The notes below the pieces were generated by a model, which saw nothing but the letters and a program-made list of their open reading frames with translations, did not search any database and was not told the origin of the DNA. Below, piece by piece: positions 1 through 6,977 of a stretch of 17,523 nucleotides of DNA. The stretch is from Oscillospiraceae bacterium. GTDB lineage: Bacteria > Bacillota > Clostridia > Oscillospirales > Ruminococcaceae. The stretch lies in contig JAQXFT010000158.1 of assembly GCA_029005335.1 (NCBI GenBank), positions 1 to 17,523 on the forward strand, given 5' to 3'. A program made the position numbers and the translations under genes. Each line of letters begins with the position of its first letter. The first letter of the stretch is position 1.

Positions 1-1282
1 CGATGCTGATACTTTTGAGTCAGCTGTTGAAAAGATTTATCAGAAACAGAAGAAAACTATACAGCTTAAGGGATTCAGAAAGGGCAAGGCTCCCAGAAAG
101 CTTATTGAAAAGGAATACGGCGAAGGCGTTTTCTATGAGGATGCTATAAACAGCCTTCTTCCTGCTGAAATCGATTCCGCTGTCGCTGAGACAAAGCTCG
201 ACCTCGTTGACAGACCTTCTGTTGAACTCCTTTCTATCGACAAGGAAAACGGTGTTGAACTTAAAGCAGTATGCGTTACAAAGCCTGAAATCACTATAAG
301 CGATTACAAGGGTATAAAAGCTCCTAAGAAAGTAAAGGAAATTACTGAAGAAGATATCGAAAATCAGATTTACAATATCAGAAAGAAAAATGCAAGACTC
401 GTTTCAGTTGACGACAGACCGGCTCAGATGGGCGATGAGGTTATCCTCGATTTTGAAGGATTCTTCGGCGATGAGGCTTTTGAAGGCGGTAAAGGCGAAA
501 ATCACCCGCTCAGACTCGGAAGCGGTCAGTTTATCCCCGGCTTTGAAGAACAGGTTGCAGGTCACAGTATTGATGAAGATTTCAACGTTAATGTAACCTT
601 CCCTGAGACATACCAGATGGAAGAATATGCAGGCAAGGAAGCTGTTTTCAAGTGTAAAATAAAGTCAATCAGCTTTGAGGAACTCCCTGAAATCAATGAC
701 GACCTCGTTAAGGACGCTACAGAATTCAATACAGTTGATGAGTATAAGGCTGATATCAGAGAAAAGCTTGAGGAAGCTGCAAAGAATCAGGCTGAGGCTG
801 GTTTTGAAAATGCTATAATGAATGCAGTTATCGCTAAGGTTGACAGCCCTATCCCTAACTGTATGTATGAAAGAAGAATTGATTCACTTGTAAATGCTTT
901 CGACCAGCAGCTTCACCAGAATAATATGAAGCTTGACCTCTACCTCCAGTATACCGGCATGGATATGGATTCTCTCAGAGATACATACCGTGAAAGAGCT
1001 GTAAGCGAAGTAAAGCTCCGCCTTGCTCTTGAAAAAATCGCTGAACTCGAAAACATAGAGATTACTGATGAGGAAGTTGATGCAAGCCTTTCTGAAATGG
1101 CTGAGGCTAACAAGATGACTCTTGATATGATTAAGCGTTTCATTCCTGCTGATGAATATAAAGAGGATATGAAGGTGCAGAAGGCTATCGAGCTTTTAAA
1201 GGACAGTGCAGTAATAGATAATTCCGAAGATACAGATAATACTGAATCAGAAGAATCAGCAGAAAATAAAGACGCTGAATAA
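1..1282 (+). CDS. tig: Trigger factor, 5'-truncated by the window
   Basis: Ribosome-bound chaperone with peptidyl-prolyl isomerase activity that shields nascent chains at the exit tunnel. The open frame runs in from the left edge (codons begin at base 2) and 426 residues are visible; by comparison with the family about 20 N-terminal residues are missing. The ribosome-docking signature GFRKGKAPRK lies at about bases 71-100. An FKBP-type domain follows (GDEVILDFEGFFGD... to ...FPETY, about bases 431-610), then the long helical C-terminal arm domain. The protein ends in a Ser/Glu/Asp-rich acidic tail (from about base 1207), common in clostridial trigger factors. The upstream promoter and start are outside the window. 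It is followed by clpP and clpX, the classical order, linking folding to degradation. Identification is secure. Confidence 0.97.
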   Translation, partial: DADTFESAVEKIYQKQKKTIQLKGFRKGKAPRKLIEKEYGEGVFYEDAINSLLPAEIDSAVAETKLDLVDRPSVELLSIDKENGVELKAVCVTKPEITISDYKGIKAPKKVKEITEEDIENQIYNIRKKNARLVSVDDRPAQMGDEVILDFEGFFGDEAFEGGKGENHPLRLGSGQFIPGFEEQVAGHSIDEDFNVNVTFPETYQMEEYAGKEAVFKCKIKSISFEELPEINDDLVKDATEFNTVDEYKADIREKLEEAAKNQAEAGFENAIMNAVIAKVDSPIPNCMYERRIDSLVNAFDQQLHQNNMKLDLYLQYTGMDMDSLRDTYRERAVSEVKLRLALEKIAELENIEITDEEVDASLSEMAEANKMTLDMIKRFIPADEYKEDMKVQKAIELLKDSAVIDNSEDTDNTESEESAENKDAE

Positions 1283-1302
1283 TTTTTTATATAAACAATT
1301 AA

Positions 1303-1340
1303 TCCGCACCCCGTAAAATTTATTTTCGGGGTTTTGCGGA
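1303..1340 (+). promoter_or_regulatory. Intercistronic stem-loop between tig and clpP
   Basis: TCCGCA-CCCCG (1303-1313) pairs with CGGGG (1327-1331) and, after a TTT bulge, TGCGGA (1335-1340); AAAA/TTTT can extend the stem inside. No T-run follows; instead the clpP Shine-Dalgarno AAAGGAG begins six bases later (1346). It is therefore unlikely to be a strong intrinsic terminator. It could be an mRNA processing or stability element, an attenuator, or a modulator of clpP translation. The structure is seen in the sequence; the role is inference. Confidence 0.6.
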
Positions 1341-1360
1341 ATCTGAAAGGAGCAGTCAAA

Positions 1361-1951
1361 ATGAGCGTTTTAGTCCCTTATGTAGTGGAACAGACAAGCA
1401 GAGGCGAAAGGTCATATGATATATATTCACGCCTGCTTAATGACAGAATCATTATGCTTTCAGACCAGGTGAATGATGCTACGGCAAGTGTAATAGTAGC
1501 TCAGCTTCTCTATCTCGAAAGTCAGGACAACGAAAAGGATATTTCACTTTATATAAACAGTCCGGGCGGTTCTATTACTTCCGGAATGGCTATATACGAT
1601 ACTATGAATTATATCAAGTGCGATGTTTCAACCATATGTATCGGCATGGCTGCATCTATGGGAGCATTTCTGCTTGCGGCAGGTGCTAAGGGCAAAAGAT
1701 TGGCTCTCCCCAACAGCGAAATTATGATTCATCAGCCCCTTATCTCCGGAGGCCTTTCCGGACAGTGTACAGATATAAAAATACACTCCGACCACCTGAT
1801 AAGAACAAGACAGAAAATGAATGAAATCCTTGCAGAGAATACAGGAAAATCCATTGAGGAAATTACCCGTGATACAGAACGTGATAACTTTATGTATGCT
1901 CAGGAAGCATGTGATTACGGACTTATTGATAAGGTAATAGCAAAGAGGTAA
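1361..1951 (+). CDS. clpP: ATP-dependent Clp protease proteolytic subunit
   Basis: Serine protease that forms the double-heptameric barrel and degrades substrates fed by ClpX or ClpA/C-type unfoldases in the cytoplasm. The 196-residue length matches the family. The catalytic triad is readable: Ser99 in MAASMGAF, His124 in EIMIHQPL and Asp175 in RDTERDNF. The SPGGS oxyanion segment is at 67-71. I chose ATG 1361 because AAAGGAG sits at 1346-1352 with eight bases of spacing; an in-frame upstream extension to 1334 would cover this ribosome binding site and the stem-loop. clpX begins seven bases after the stop, so the two are almost certainly co-transcribed. Nothing in the sequence suggests inactivation. 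Confidence 0.97.
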   Translation: MSVLVPYVVEQTSRGERSYDIYSRLLNDRIIMLSDQVNDATASVIVAQLLYLESQDNEKDISLYINSPGGSITSGMAIYDTMNYIKCDVSTICIGMAASMGAFLLAAGAKGKRLALPNSEIMIHQPLISGGLSGQCTDIKIHSDHLIRTRQKMNEILAENTGKSIEEITRDTERDNFMYAQEACDYGLIDKVIAKR

Positions 1952-1958
1952 TATCTAT

Positions 1959-3251
1959 ATGACAGGAAGCAATTATATGAGGTGCTGTTTCTGCGGAAAG
2001 GGCGAGGACGAAGTACAGAATATGTTTACTGCCGGAAATCTGGGAATATGCGATGAATGTGTATGCTACTGCTATGATATGCTGTTCGGTTCATCTGAAT
2101 CTCCCAAAAAACCGGCAAAATCTGAAAAGACTTCAAAATCAGGAAAGAATACAAAGGATTCAGATATCCATCTCCTGAAACCACGTGAAATAAAGAATTT
2201 TCTTGATGAGTATGTAGTCGGTCAGGATTCTGCAAAGATTACACTTTCAGTTGCTGTATACAATCACTATAAAAGAATCCTCAGCCAGAATGAAAAAAAT
2301 GATGACAGCGGCGTTGAAATCCAGAAAAGTAATGTTCTGCTTCTGGGACCTACGGGAGTAGGTAAAACCTTTCTTGCCCAGACTCTTGCAAAGCTTCTGA
2401 ATGTTCCGTTCGCAATAGCCGATGCCACAACTATCACAGAAGCCGGATATGTCGGTGATGATGTTGAGAATGTCCTTGTAAGACTTCTTCAGGCAGCGGA
2501 TTATAATGTGGAAGCTGCTCAGAGAGGAATAATCTATATAGATGAAATCGATAAAATTGCAAGGAAATCCGAAAATACTTCTCTTACAAGAGATGTAAGC
2601 GGCGAGGGAGTACAGCAGTCGCTTCTGAAAATAGTGGAGGGAACAGTTTCAAACGTTCCGCCACAGGGCGGAAGAAAACACCCTAATCAGGAATGTATTC
2701 AAATCAATACTCAGAATATACTTTTTATATGTGGCGGAGCTTTCGACGGTCTTGAAAAAATTATAAAAAGAAGAATCGGCAAAACCTCAATAGGCTTTGA
2801 AAGTGATATGAAATCCAAAAGCGAGCTTAATGAAAATGTATTCAGACACGTTATACCTAAAGACCTCGTAAGATTCGGAATGGTTCCTGAGTTCGTCGGC
2901 AGACTTCCTATTATAACAGTTCTTGATGAGCTTGATGAAGACAGTCTTATAAAAATTATGACTGAACCCAGAAATGCACTTATAAAGCAGTATAAAAAGC
3001 TTTTCTCCTATGATAATCTTACTCTTGAAGTTGAAGATGAAGCACTTTCAAAAATAGCTCAGAAAGCTATAGCACAGAAAACAGGTGCAAGAGGCTTGCG
3101 TTCAATTCTTGAGGGAATCCTTATGGATACAATGTTCAACGTACCGTCGGACGAAAATATAGCTAAAGTGGTAATTACTGCTGAAAGTGTGGATTCACTT
3201 AAACCTGAGCTGATGAATATACAGAATGAAAAAATTGTCAAATCAGAATAA
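1959..3251 (+). CDS. clpX: ATP-dependent Clp protease ATP-binding subunit ClpX
   Basis: AAA+ unfoldase that recognises, unfolds and threads proteins into ClpP. The 430 residues include a C4 zinc-binding N-domain (Cys9, Cys12, Cys31, Cys34), a Lys/Ser-rich linker (about 45-70), Walker A GPTGVGKT (130-137), pore loop GYVG (163-166), Walker B with Asp195-Glu196, an RKH pore motif, the IGF loop (SIGFES) that docks onto ClpP, and sensor-2 GARGLR. Presence of IGF supports pairing with the adjacent clpP. Start is ATG 1959 with AGAGG at 1944-1948 overlapping the end of clpP; ATG 1977, six codons downstream and with AGGAAG in front of it, is an alternative that would still keep the zinc cysteines. The operon ends at the terminator just after the stop. 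Confidence 0.97.
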   Translation: MTGSNYMRCCFCGKGEDEVQNMFTAGNLGICDECVCYCYDMLFGSSESPKKPAKSEKTSKSGKNTKDSDIHLLKPREIKNFLDEYVVGQDSAKITLSVAVYNHYKRILSQNEKNDDSGVEIQKSNVLLLGPTGVGKTFLAQTLAKLLNVPFAIADATTITEAGYVGDDVENVLVRLLQAADYNVEAAQRGIIYIDEIDKIARKSENTSLTRDVSGEGVQQSLLKIVEGTVSNVPPQGGRKHPNQECIQINTQNILFICGGAFDGLEKIIKRRIGKTSIGFESDMKSKSELNENVFRHVIPKDLVRFGMVPEFVGRLPIITVLDELDEDSLIKIMTEPRNALIKQYKKLFSYDNLTLEVEDEALSKIAQKAIAQKTGARGLRSILEGILMDTMFNVPSDENIAKVVITAESVDSLKPELMNIQNEKIVKSE

Positions 3252-3258
3252 TATTTCA

Positions 3259-3284
3259 GGCGGAATTCAGATTCCGCCTTTTTT
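3259..3284 (+). terminator. Intrinsic terminator after clpX
   Basis: GGCGGAAT (3259-3266) pairs perfectly with ATTCCGCC (3271-3278) across a four-base loop, followed directly by TTTTTT (3279-3284). It starts seven bases after the clpX stop and closes the tig-clpP-clpX unit. Confidence 0.92.
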
Positions 3285-3333
3285 GTTCTAAAAATCCTTT
3301 AGCCCCAATAGAATTTTATAGGGGTGATTTTTT

Positions 3334-3618
3334 ATGGATTACTATGATGAAGATAATATAATTGATATTCCGGATAACTTTGATGAGGAATCAGAAAAAT
3401 CCGATATAGAAGCAGTACGTGAAAAATATGAAAGCAGAAAATCTCAGAAGGCTGATGAAATTATAGCAGTTCAGGCAGTTATATGCATACTTCTGACAAT
3501 CGGATTTTTTACTGCAAATATATTCTGTCCTCAGATATGCCGTGAGCTTTATGATATTCTTGAAAGTCTTGTCAACGATACAGAACACATAGTACCTTAT
3601 ATTTCAGATTATCTATGA
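3334..3618 (+). CDS. Small single-pass membrane protein next to an M50 protease
   Basis: A 94-residue protein of unrecognised family. Residues 1-40 are highly charged and hydrophilic: an acidic Asp/Glu-rich start, then a Lys/Arg-containing helix at about 25-40. One hydrophobic segment at about 43-64 is a clear membrane span, and about 30 residues follow. The basic residues just before the span suggest that the N-terminus is cytoplasmic. ATG 3334 has AGGGGTG at 3320-3326. Its stop overlaps the start of the M50 protease (ATGA, 3615-3618), so the two are translationally coupled and probably act together. The topology recalls SpoIVFA, the membrane regulator of SpoIVFB, minus its LytM-like outer domain; that link is inference from topology and context, not from sequence identity. 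No cysteine pair, signal cleavage site or catalytic motif is evident. Confidence 0.8.
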   Translation: MDYYDEDNIIDIPDNFDEESEKSDIEAVREKYESRKSQKADEIIAVQAVICILLTIGFFTANIFCPQICRELYDILESLVNDTEHIVPYISDYL

Positions 3619-4178
3619 TAAGCTTCAGAATATTTTCAACGGATTTCCGTATAAGCTTTTCGTTCTTCATGTTTACAGCACTTGTTTTCATGACAAATAA
3701 TTACCACAGTATAGTAATGTTTTTTATGGCGTGTGCTGTTCATGAAGCCGGACATCTTGTTATAATGTGTGTTCTGAGAGCAGAAATAAAAAGCGTTTTT
3801 ATAAGCGGTCTCGGAATCCGTATAGTGCAGAGCCGTGAAAATCTTGTAAGCAATTACAGGAATCTTGCAATACTATCCGGAGGAGCTTCTGTAAACCTTC
3901 TTATTTTTCTATCCGGAATATTTAACAGGAATTTTGCAGATATGAATCTTATGCTCTGTATATTCAATCTTCTTCCTTTCAGAAATCTTGACGGAGGAAG
4001 TATAATTCTTTGTATCGGAGAGCTTTTAAATGCAGAGTATATATCGGAAATCGTTCTTAAAATTTTTGCCGTAATAATGACTGCTTTATCATTTTTACTG
4101 ATTTATATATTCGGCTTTTCAGCTTTTCCGATTGCAGCAGTAATATTATATTACTGCTTTTCAGAGATTATTTTATAA
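3615..4178 (+). CDS. M50 family (site-2-type) intramembrane metalloprotease
   Basis: Predicted zinc intramembrane protease of the S2P/SpoIVFB type, cutting membrane-embedded or membrane-proximal substrates. The zinc-binding HEAGH is at 43-47 (His43, Glu44, His47) inside a hydrophobic helix. The second-half motif NLLPFRNLDGG (118-128) supplies Asp126 as the third ligand. A conserved-looking LSGGASVNLL lies at 88-96. At 187 residues it is a minimal core with several membrane segments and no CBS or PDZ domain, shorter than B. subtilis SpoIVFB, which carries a CBS domain. Its start overlaps the stop of the 94-residue membrane protein, which suggests a protease-regulator pair. Both key motifs are intact, so activity is plausible. 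The substrate cannot be read from the sequence; a pro-sigma factor is one option if the organism sporulates. Confidence 0.88.
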   Translation: MISFRIFSTDFRISFSFFMFTALVFMTNNYHSIVMFFMACAVHEAGHLVIMCVLRAEIKSVFISGLGIRIVQSRENLVSNYRNLAILSGGASVNLLIFLSGIFNRNFADMNLMLCIFNLLPFRNLDGGSIILCIGELLNAEYISEIVLKIFAVIMTALSFLLIYIFGFSAFPIAAVILYYCFSEIIL

Positions 4179-4299
4179 AATTATTTTTGCATATGCGAAA
4201 GAAGTCTGTTTAACGCAGATTTTACTTTATGTTTTAGCTAAAAAAATCCGTATCTGATATATTTTATTCAAGCGTTTTGGCTATTTTTCAGAAAAATTC

Positions 4300-4328
4300 T
4301 TGACAAACAGTGATTCCGGGTATATAAT
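4300..4328 (+). promoter_or_regulatory. Sigma-A-type promoter for the repeat protein gene
   Basis: Perfect TTGACA (4300-4305) and TATAAT (4323-4328) with a 17-base spacer, about 65 bases before the ATG at 4393. This is a full-consensus vegetative promoter. The rest of the 4179-4392 gap is AT-rich; after the M50 gene I see only a weak four-pair hairpin (TCTG at about 4203, CAGA at about 4214) and no convincing terminator. Confidence 0.85.
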
Positions 4329-4392
4329 AAAATTATAAATTTCCGTAAAACCACGGTAAATGAATAAAAAAATTCAGGAGGTAATTTTAACT

Positions 4393-4770
4393 ATGGCCAG
4401 AAAAACTACAAAGTCCGTAAAGGCTGAAGTCAAGACTGAACCCGCTAAGGAAGTAAAGACTGAACCCGCTAAGGAAGTCAAGACTGAACCCGTTAAGGAA
4501 GTCAAGACTGAACCCGTTAAGGAAGTTGCTGTTGAATCTGCTCAGGAAGTCAAGGCTGAAAAAACTACTGCAAAGAAGGCAACAGTTAAGAAATCTGAAA
4601 ATGTCTATATCCAGCACAATGGTAAGGAAGTTTCAGTTGCTGAACTCCTTGACACTGCTAAGAAGCTTTCAGAAGTCAAGTCTCCAAAGAACGTTAGCCT
4701 CTATGTAAAACCTGAGGATAATGCTGTTTATTACGTTGTTGACGGCGAGACAGGAAAAATTGACCTTTAA
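4393..4770 (+). CDS. Lys/Glu-rich repeat protein with DUF6465-like C-terminal domain
   Basis: A 125-residue cytoplasmic-looking protein without signal peptide or membrane span. Residues 1-75 are low complexity and rich in Lys, Glu, Val and Thr, with four near-identical EVKTEPAK/V-type octads followed by degenerate ones, reminiscent of the basic tails of histone-H1-like proteins. Residues about 76-125 form a compact domain (VYIQHNGKEVSVAELL ... YYVVDGETGKIDL) that I match from memory to DUF6465 of Clostridia; function is unknown. I chose ATG 4393 because AGGAGG at 4376-4381 precedes it; an upstream in-frame ATG at 4360 would place that site inside the gene. It stands alone between a consensus promoter and a strong terminator, implying high expression. 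A nucleoid or structural role is conceivable but not shown. Confidence 0.85.
   Translation: MARKTTKSVKAEVKTEPAKEVKTEPAKEVKTEPVKEVKTEPVKEVAVESAQEVKAEKTTAKKATVKKSENVYIQHNGKEVSVAELLDTAKKLSEVKSPKNVSLYVKPEDNAVYYVVDGETGKIDL
4426..4521 (+). repeat. Four tandem 24-bp coding repeats
   Basis: Four adjoining 24-bp units (4426-4449, 4450-4473, 4474-4497, 4498-4521) encode EVKTEPAK, EVKTEPAK, EVKTEPVK, EVKTEPVK. Units 3 and 4 are identical; unit 1 differs from 2 and from 3 by one base each. Near identity at DNA level, including silent positions, points to recent slippage or recombination. More diverged units follow up to about 4560. Confidence 0.95.
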
Positions 4771-4782
4771 TTTTTTTCCCCG

Positions 4783-4820
4783 AAGCGTCTCTGATTTTTC
4801 AGAGGCGTTTCTTTTTTTTT
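4783..4820 (+). terminator. Intrinsic terminator after the repeat protein gene
   Basis: AAGCGTCTCTGA (4783-4794) pairs with TCAGAGGCGTTT (4799-4810), a 12-pair stem including two G-T wobbles, followed by C and nine T residues (4812-4820). Located 12 bases after the stop codon. Confidence 0.92.
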
Positions 4821-4850
4821 ACATAAATTTAAAATACACTGAAATTTTCA

Positions 4851-4879
4851 ATGTTATTTTAAGATTTGTATTATATAAT
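4851..4879 (+). promoter_or_regulatory. Probable promoter of the VTC-DUF4956 pair
   Basis: A perfect -10 TATAAT (4874-4879) lies 36 bases before the ATG at 4916. The matching -35 position with a 17-base spacer (ATGTTA, 4851-4856) is poor, so the promoter may need an activator or depend on the AT-rich upstream tract. The preceding terminator means this pair needs its own promoter. Confidence 0.6.
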
Positions 4880-4915
4880 CACAATATAAGATAAAACAAA
4901 AGGAGTGAACAGAAT

Positions 4916-5662
4916 ATGGCAATCAATACTTTTGCCCGAAAAGAAATAAAATTTTTGCTTGATGTTAAACAGTATGAAGCCATGCTTGATGAAATTCACA
5001 AATATATGAATCCCGACAAATTCTGTATTGACGGAAAAGAATACGGTGTTTACAATATATACTACGATACCCCCGATGACTTTCTTATAAGAGAATCGCT
5101 TGAAAAGCCCTACTATAAGGAAAAAATACGCCTGAGAAGCTATTATTCTCCTGCAAAGCCCGATGATACAGTGTTCCTTGAGATAAAGAAAAAAATAGGC
5201 GGAGTTGTTGCAAAGAGACGTGTTACCTTTACTCTCGGAGAATCCGCCAGATACCTTGAATCACATGAAAAGCCGTCATCACAGAAATATATTATCAATC
5301 AGGTATTCAGAGAACTTGATTCCTTTCTTGAAAACTACAACGTTGTACCAAAGCAGTATATAAGCTATCAGAGGAGTGCCTTTTTCGGAAAGGATAACAG
5401 TGATTTCCGCCTGACATTCGACCGGCTTATTACGGAACGCCGTGACAATCTGGAGCTTTCTTCTCCCAGCTACGGAAATCAGATTATCGGTGAAAATCAA
5501 CGCCTTATGGAAGTAAAGGTATCCGATTCTGTACCGGAATGGCTTATAAAATGTCTTTCTGATTTGAGAATCTATAAGACAAGCTTTTCAAAATACGGCA
5601 GAGCGTATGAAATGTATATCCAGGAAAATATAAATAAATTAAGGAGTGTATCTTATGTTTAA
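4916..5662 (+). CDS. VTC-domain polyphosphate polymerase-like protein
   Basis: A 248-residue soluble protein with the VTC catalytic fold (triphosphate tunnel metalloenzyme type), which in yeast Vtc4 makes polyphosphate from ATP. Tunnel-type charged strands are readable in order: ARKEIKF (7-13), YYDTPD (49-54), KEKIRLRSY (68-76; Lys70, Arg72, Arg74), VFLEIKKK (86-93; Glu89), RRVTF (101-105), YQRSAF (151-156; Arg153), RLTFD (165-169) and LMEVK (197-201; Glu199, Lys201). Start ATG 4916 has AAAAGGAG at 4898-4905. The stop overlaps the following DUF4956 start by eight bases, indicating translational coupling. This pairing with DUF4956 is common in Firmicutes; the membrane partner may anchor it or handle its product. 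Substrate is inferred from the family. The alternative is another CYTH-like triphosphate enzyme. Confidence 0.9.
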   Translation: MAINTFARKEIKFLLDVKQYEAMLDEIHKYMNPDKFCIDGKEYGVYNIYYDTPDDFLIRESLEKPYYKEKIRLRSYYSPAKPDDTVFLEIKKKIGGVVAKRRVTFTLGESARYLESHEKPSSQKYIINQVFRELDSFLENYNVVPKQYISYQRSAFFGKDNSDFRLTFDRLITERRDNLELSSPSYGNQIIGENQRLMEVKVSDSVPEWLIKCLSDLRIYKTSFSKYGRAYEMYIQENINKLRSVSYV

Positions 5663-6380
5663 AAACGGATTTTTCGGAAATGTTATTGAAACAATTGACC
5701 CTACGGCTACGACACAGACAGCCTCATCGGTGACGGCATCTTCTTTTATGCTTTGCATAATAACGTCAATAATACTGGGATTCCTTATAAGCGTCATTTA
5801 TATGGTTTCCCACAAAAAAGAGGGCTATTCACAGAGCTATGTGCTTACCATGATAATGCTTCCGCCTGTAGTAGCACTGATACTTCTGCTGATAAATACA
5901 ACATACGGTGCTTTGAGCCTTGCCGGAGCGTTTGCACTTGTAAGATTCAGAAGTGTTCCCGGCGACCCGAGGGACATTACATATATATTCTACTCAATGG
6001 CTACCGGAGTGGCATGCGGACTGGGATACATAGGATTTGCAGTAATCTTCTTTATAATTCTCGGAGCAGTAACGCTTATTCTGAACTATGTGAATTTCGG
6101 AGGCTGTAAGATTAATCACATGACTTTGAAAATATCAATTCCGGAAAATCTTAATTATCAGGGTGTATTTGATTCAACACTGAAGAAATACACAAGCTAT
6201 TATAAGCTCAGGCGTGTAAAGACTACGAATTTCGGAACTCTCTTTGAATTAATTTACAGCGTTGACGTCTATAACGACATGAATCAGAAGGCGTTCATAG
6301 ATGAACTCAGAGCTTTAAACGGAAACCTTAATATAACCCTTGTATATTTCAAATATGATGACAAGTTATATGAAAATTGA
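5655..6380 (+). CDS. DUF4956 membrane protein partner of the VTC enzyme
   Basis: A 241-residue integral membrane protein of the DUF4956 family, function unestablished. Hydrophobic segments are at about 31-51, 62-82, 111-120 and 124-146. They surround a conserved polar stretch, LVRFRSVPGDPRDITYIFY, at 95-113, which resembles a functional loop. Residues 150-241 form a soluble domain (ending in ITLVYFKYDDKLYEN). ATG 5655 is chosen because AAGGAG (5641-5646) sits eight bases upstream; a GTG at 5646 would coincide with that site. It overlaps the VTC gene by eight bases (5655-5662). The family is regularly encoded beside VTC-domain proteins, suggesting a membrane complex for polyphosphate synthesis or export; that role is inference. 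A terminator follows. Confidence 0.9.
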   Translation: MFKNGFFGNVIETIDPTATTQTASSVTASSFMLCIITSIILGFLISVIYMVSHKKEGYSQSYVLTMIMLPPVVALILLLINTTYGALSLAGAFALVRFRSVPGDPRDITYIFYSMATGVACGLGYIGFAVIFFIILGAVTLILNYVNFGGCKINHMTLKISIPENLNYQGVFDSTLKKYTSYYKLRRVKTTNFGTLFELIYSVDVYNDMNQKAFIDELRALNGNLNITLVYFKYDDKLYEN

Positions 6381-6407
6381 TTTCTTCACATTATCCCTTC
6401 TATAAAA

Positions 6408-6441
6408 ATATCCGGTGTTCAAAAGCACCGGATATATTTTT
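6408..6441 (+). terminator. Intrinsic terminator after the DUF4956 gene
   Basis: ATATCCGGTG (6408-6417) pairs perfectly with CACCGGATAT (6426-6435) over an eight-base loop, followed by ATTTTT. On the other strand the hairpin is also followed by a T-rich run, so it may act in both directions between these convergent units. Confidence 0.9.
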
Positions 6442-6445
6442 GCAC

Positions 6446-6478
6446 AAAAACAGGAACGGATTTAATATTCCGTTCCTG
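6446..6478 (-). terminator. Intrinsic terminator after the cyclophilin gene
   Basis: The 10-pair perfect inverted repeat CAGGAACGGA (6451-6460) / TCCGTTCCTG (6469-6478) is followed on the minus strand by TTTTT (complement of 6446-6450). It lies ten bases beyond the cyclophilin stop. Confidence 0.9.
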
Positions 6479-6487
6479 CGATGATTT

Positions 6488-6958
6488 TTATTCTATTGTT
6501 ACAGATTTCATAATCTGAGGAATTTTCGGTTTGTCATTGTAGTCTGTAGGGGCAAGTGCGATTTCGTCAACGACATCAATACCCTCAACGACACGTCCGA
6601 AAGCAGCATACTGACCGTCAAGGTATGGTGCATCGTCATGCATTATAAAGAACTGAGAGCCGGCTGAATCGGGATTCGCAGCACGAGCCATTGAGATAAC
6701 GCCTCTTTCGTGTTTAAGGTCATTCTTTATACCGTTTGCTGAAAATTCGCCTGTGATATTCCAGCCGGGGCCGCCTGTACCTGTACCATTGGGACAGCCT
6801 CCCTGAATCATAAATCCGGATATTACTCTGTGGAAGCACAGACCATTATAGAATCCCTGTTTAACGAGTTTTTCAAAATTTTCGCAGGTAATGGGAGCGA
6901 TTTCGGGATAGAGTTCTATTTTGATTTTTTTGCCGTTTTCCATTTCGATAGTAACCAT
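6488..6958 (-). CDS. Cyclophilin-type peptidyl-prolyl cis-trans isomerase
   Basis: A 156-residue single-domain cyclophilin that speeds proline isomerisation in folding proteins. No signal peptide is present, so it is cytoplasmic. Family signatures are intact: FHRV (42-45, Arg44), GFMIQGG (48-54, Gln52), the GEF segment at 70-72, SAGSQFFI (98-105) and LDGQYAAFG (113-121). The start at 6958 is the only reasonable one; a modest GAGG lies about nine bases upstream. It follows the rubrerythrin tail by 19 bases on the same strand with no intervening promoter or terminator, so it is probably the last gene of the oxidative-stress transcript starting near 8176. A nonsense codon upstream in that transcript could reduce its expression through polarity. 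Confidence 0.95.
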   Translation of the reverse strand: MVTIEMENGKKIKIELYPEIAPITCENFEKLVKQGFYNGLCFHRVISGFMIQGGCPNGTGTGGPGWNITGEFSANGIKNDLKHERGVISMARAANPDSAGSQFFIMHDDAPYLDGQYAAFGRVVEGIDVVDEIALAPTDYNDKPKIPQIMKSVTIE

Positions 6959-6977
6959 TAAAAAAATACCTCACAAG

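Noticed and set aside
3303..3324. Hairpin hiding the ribosome binding site of the 94-residue membrane protein (CCCC against GGGG)
   Set aside because: Only four or five pairs around a 13-base loop; not enough to claim regulation.
4179..4230. Terminator after the M50 protease gene
   Set aside because: Only a four-pair stem (TCTG/CAGA) with an interrupted T-rich tail is visible; too weak to call.
4360..4392. Upstream ATG start for the repeat protein
   Set aside because: AGGAGG at 4376-4381 would fall inside the gene and no ribosome binding site precedes 4360; ATG 4393 is correctly spaced.
4426..4521. Possible CRISPR-like array
   Set aside because: The 24-bp units are directly adjoining with no spacers and are translated as octapeptide repeats in a real gene.
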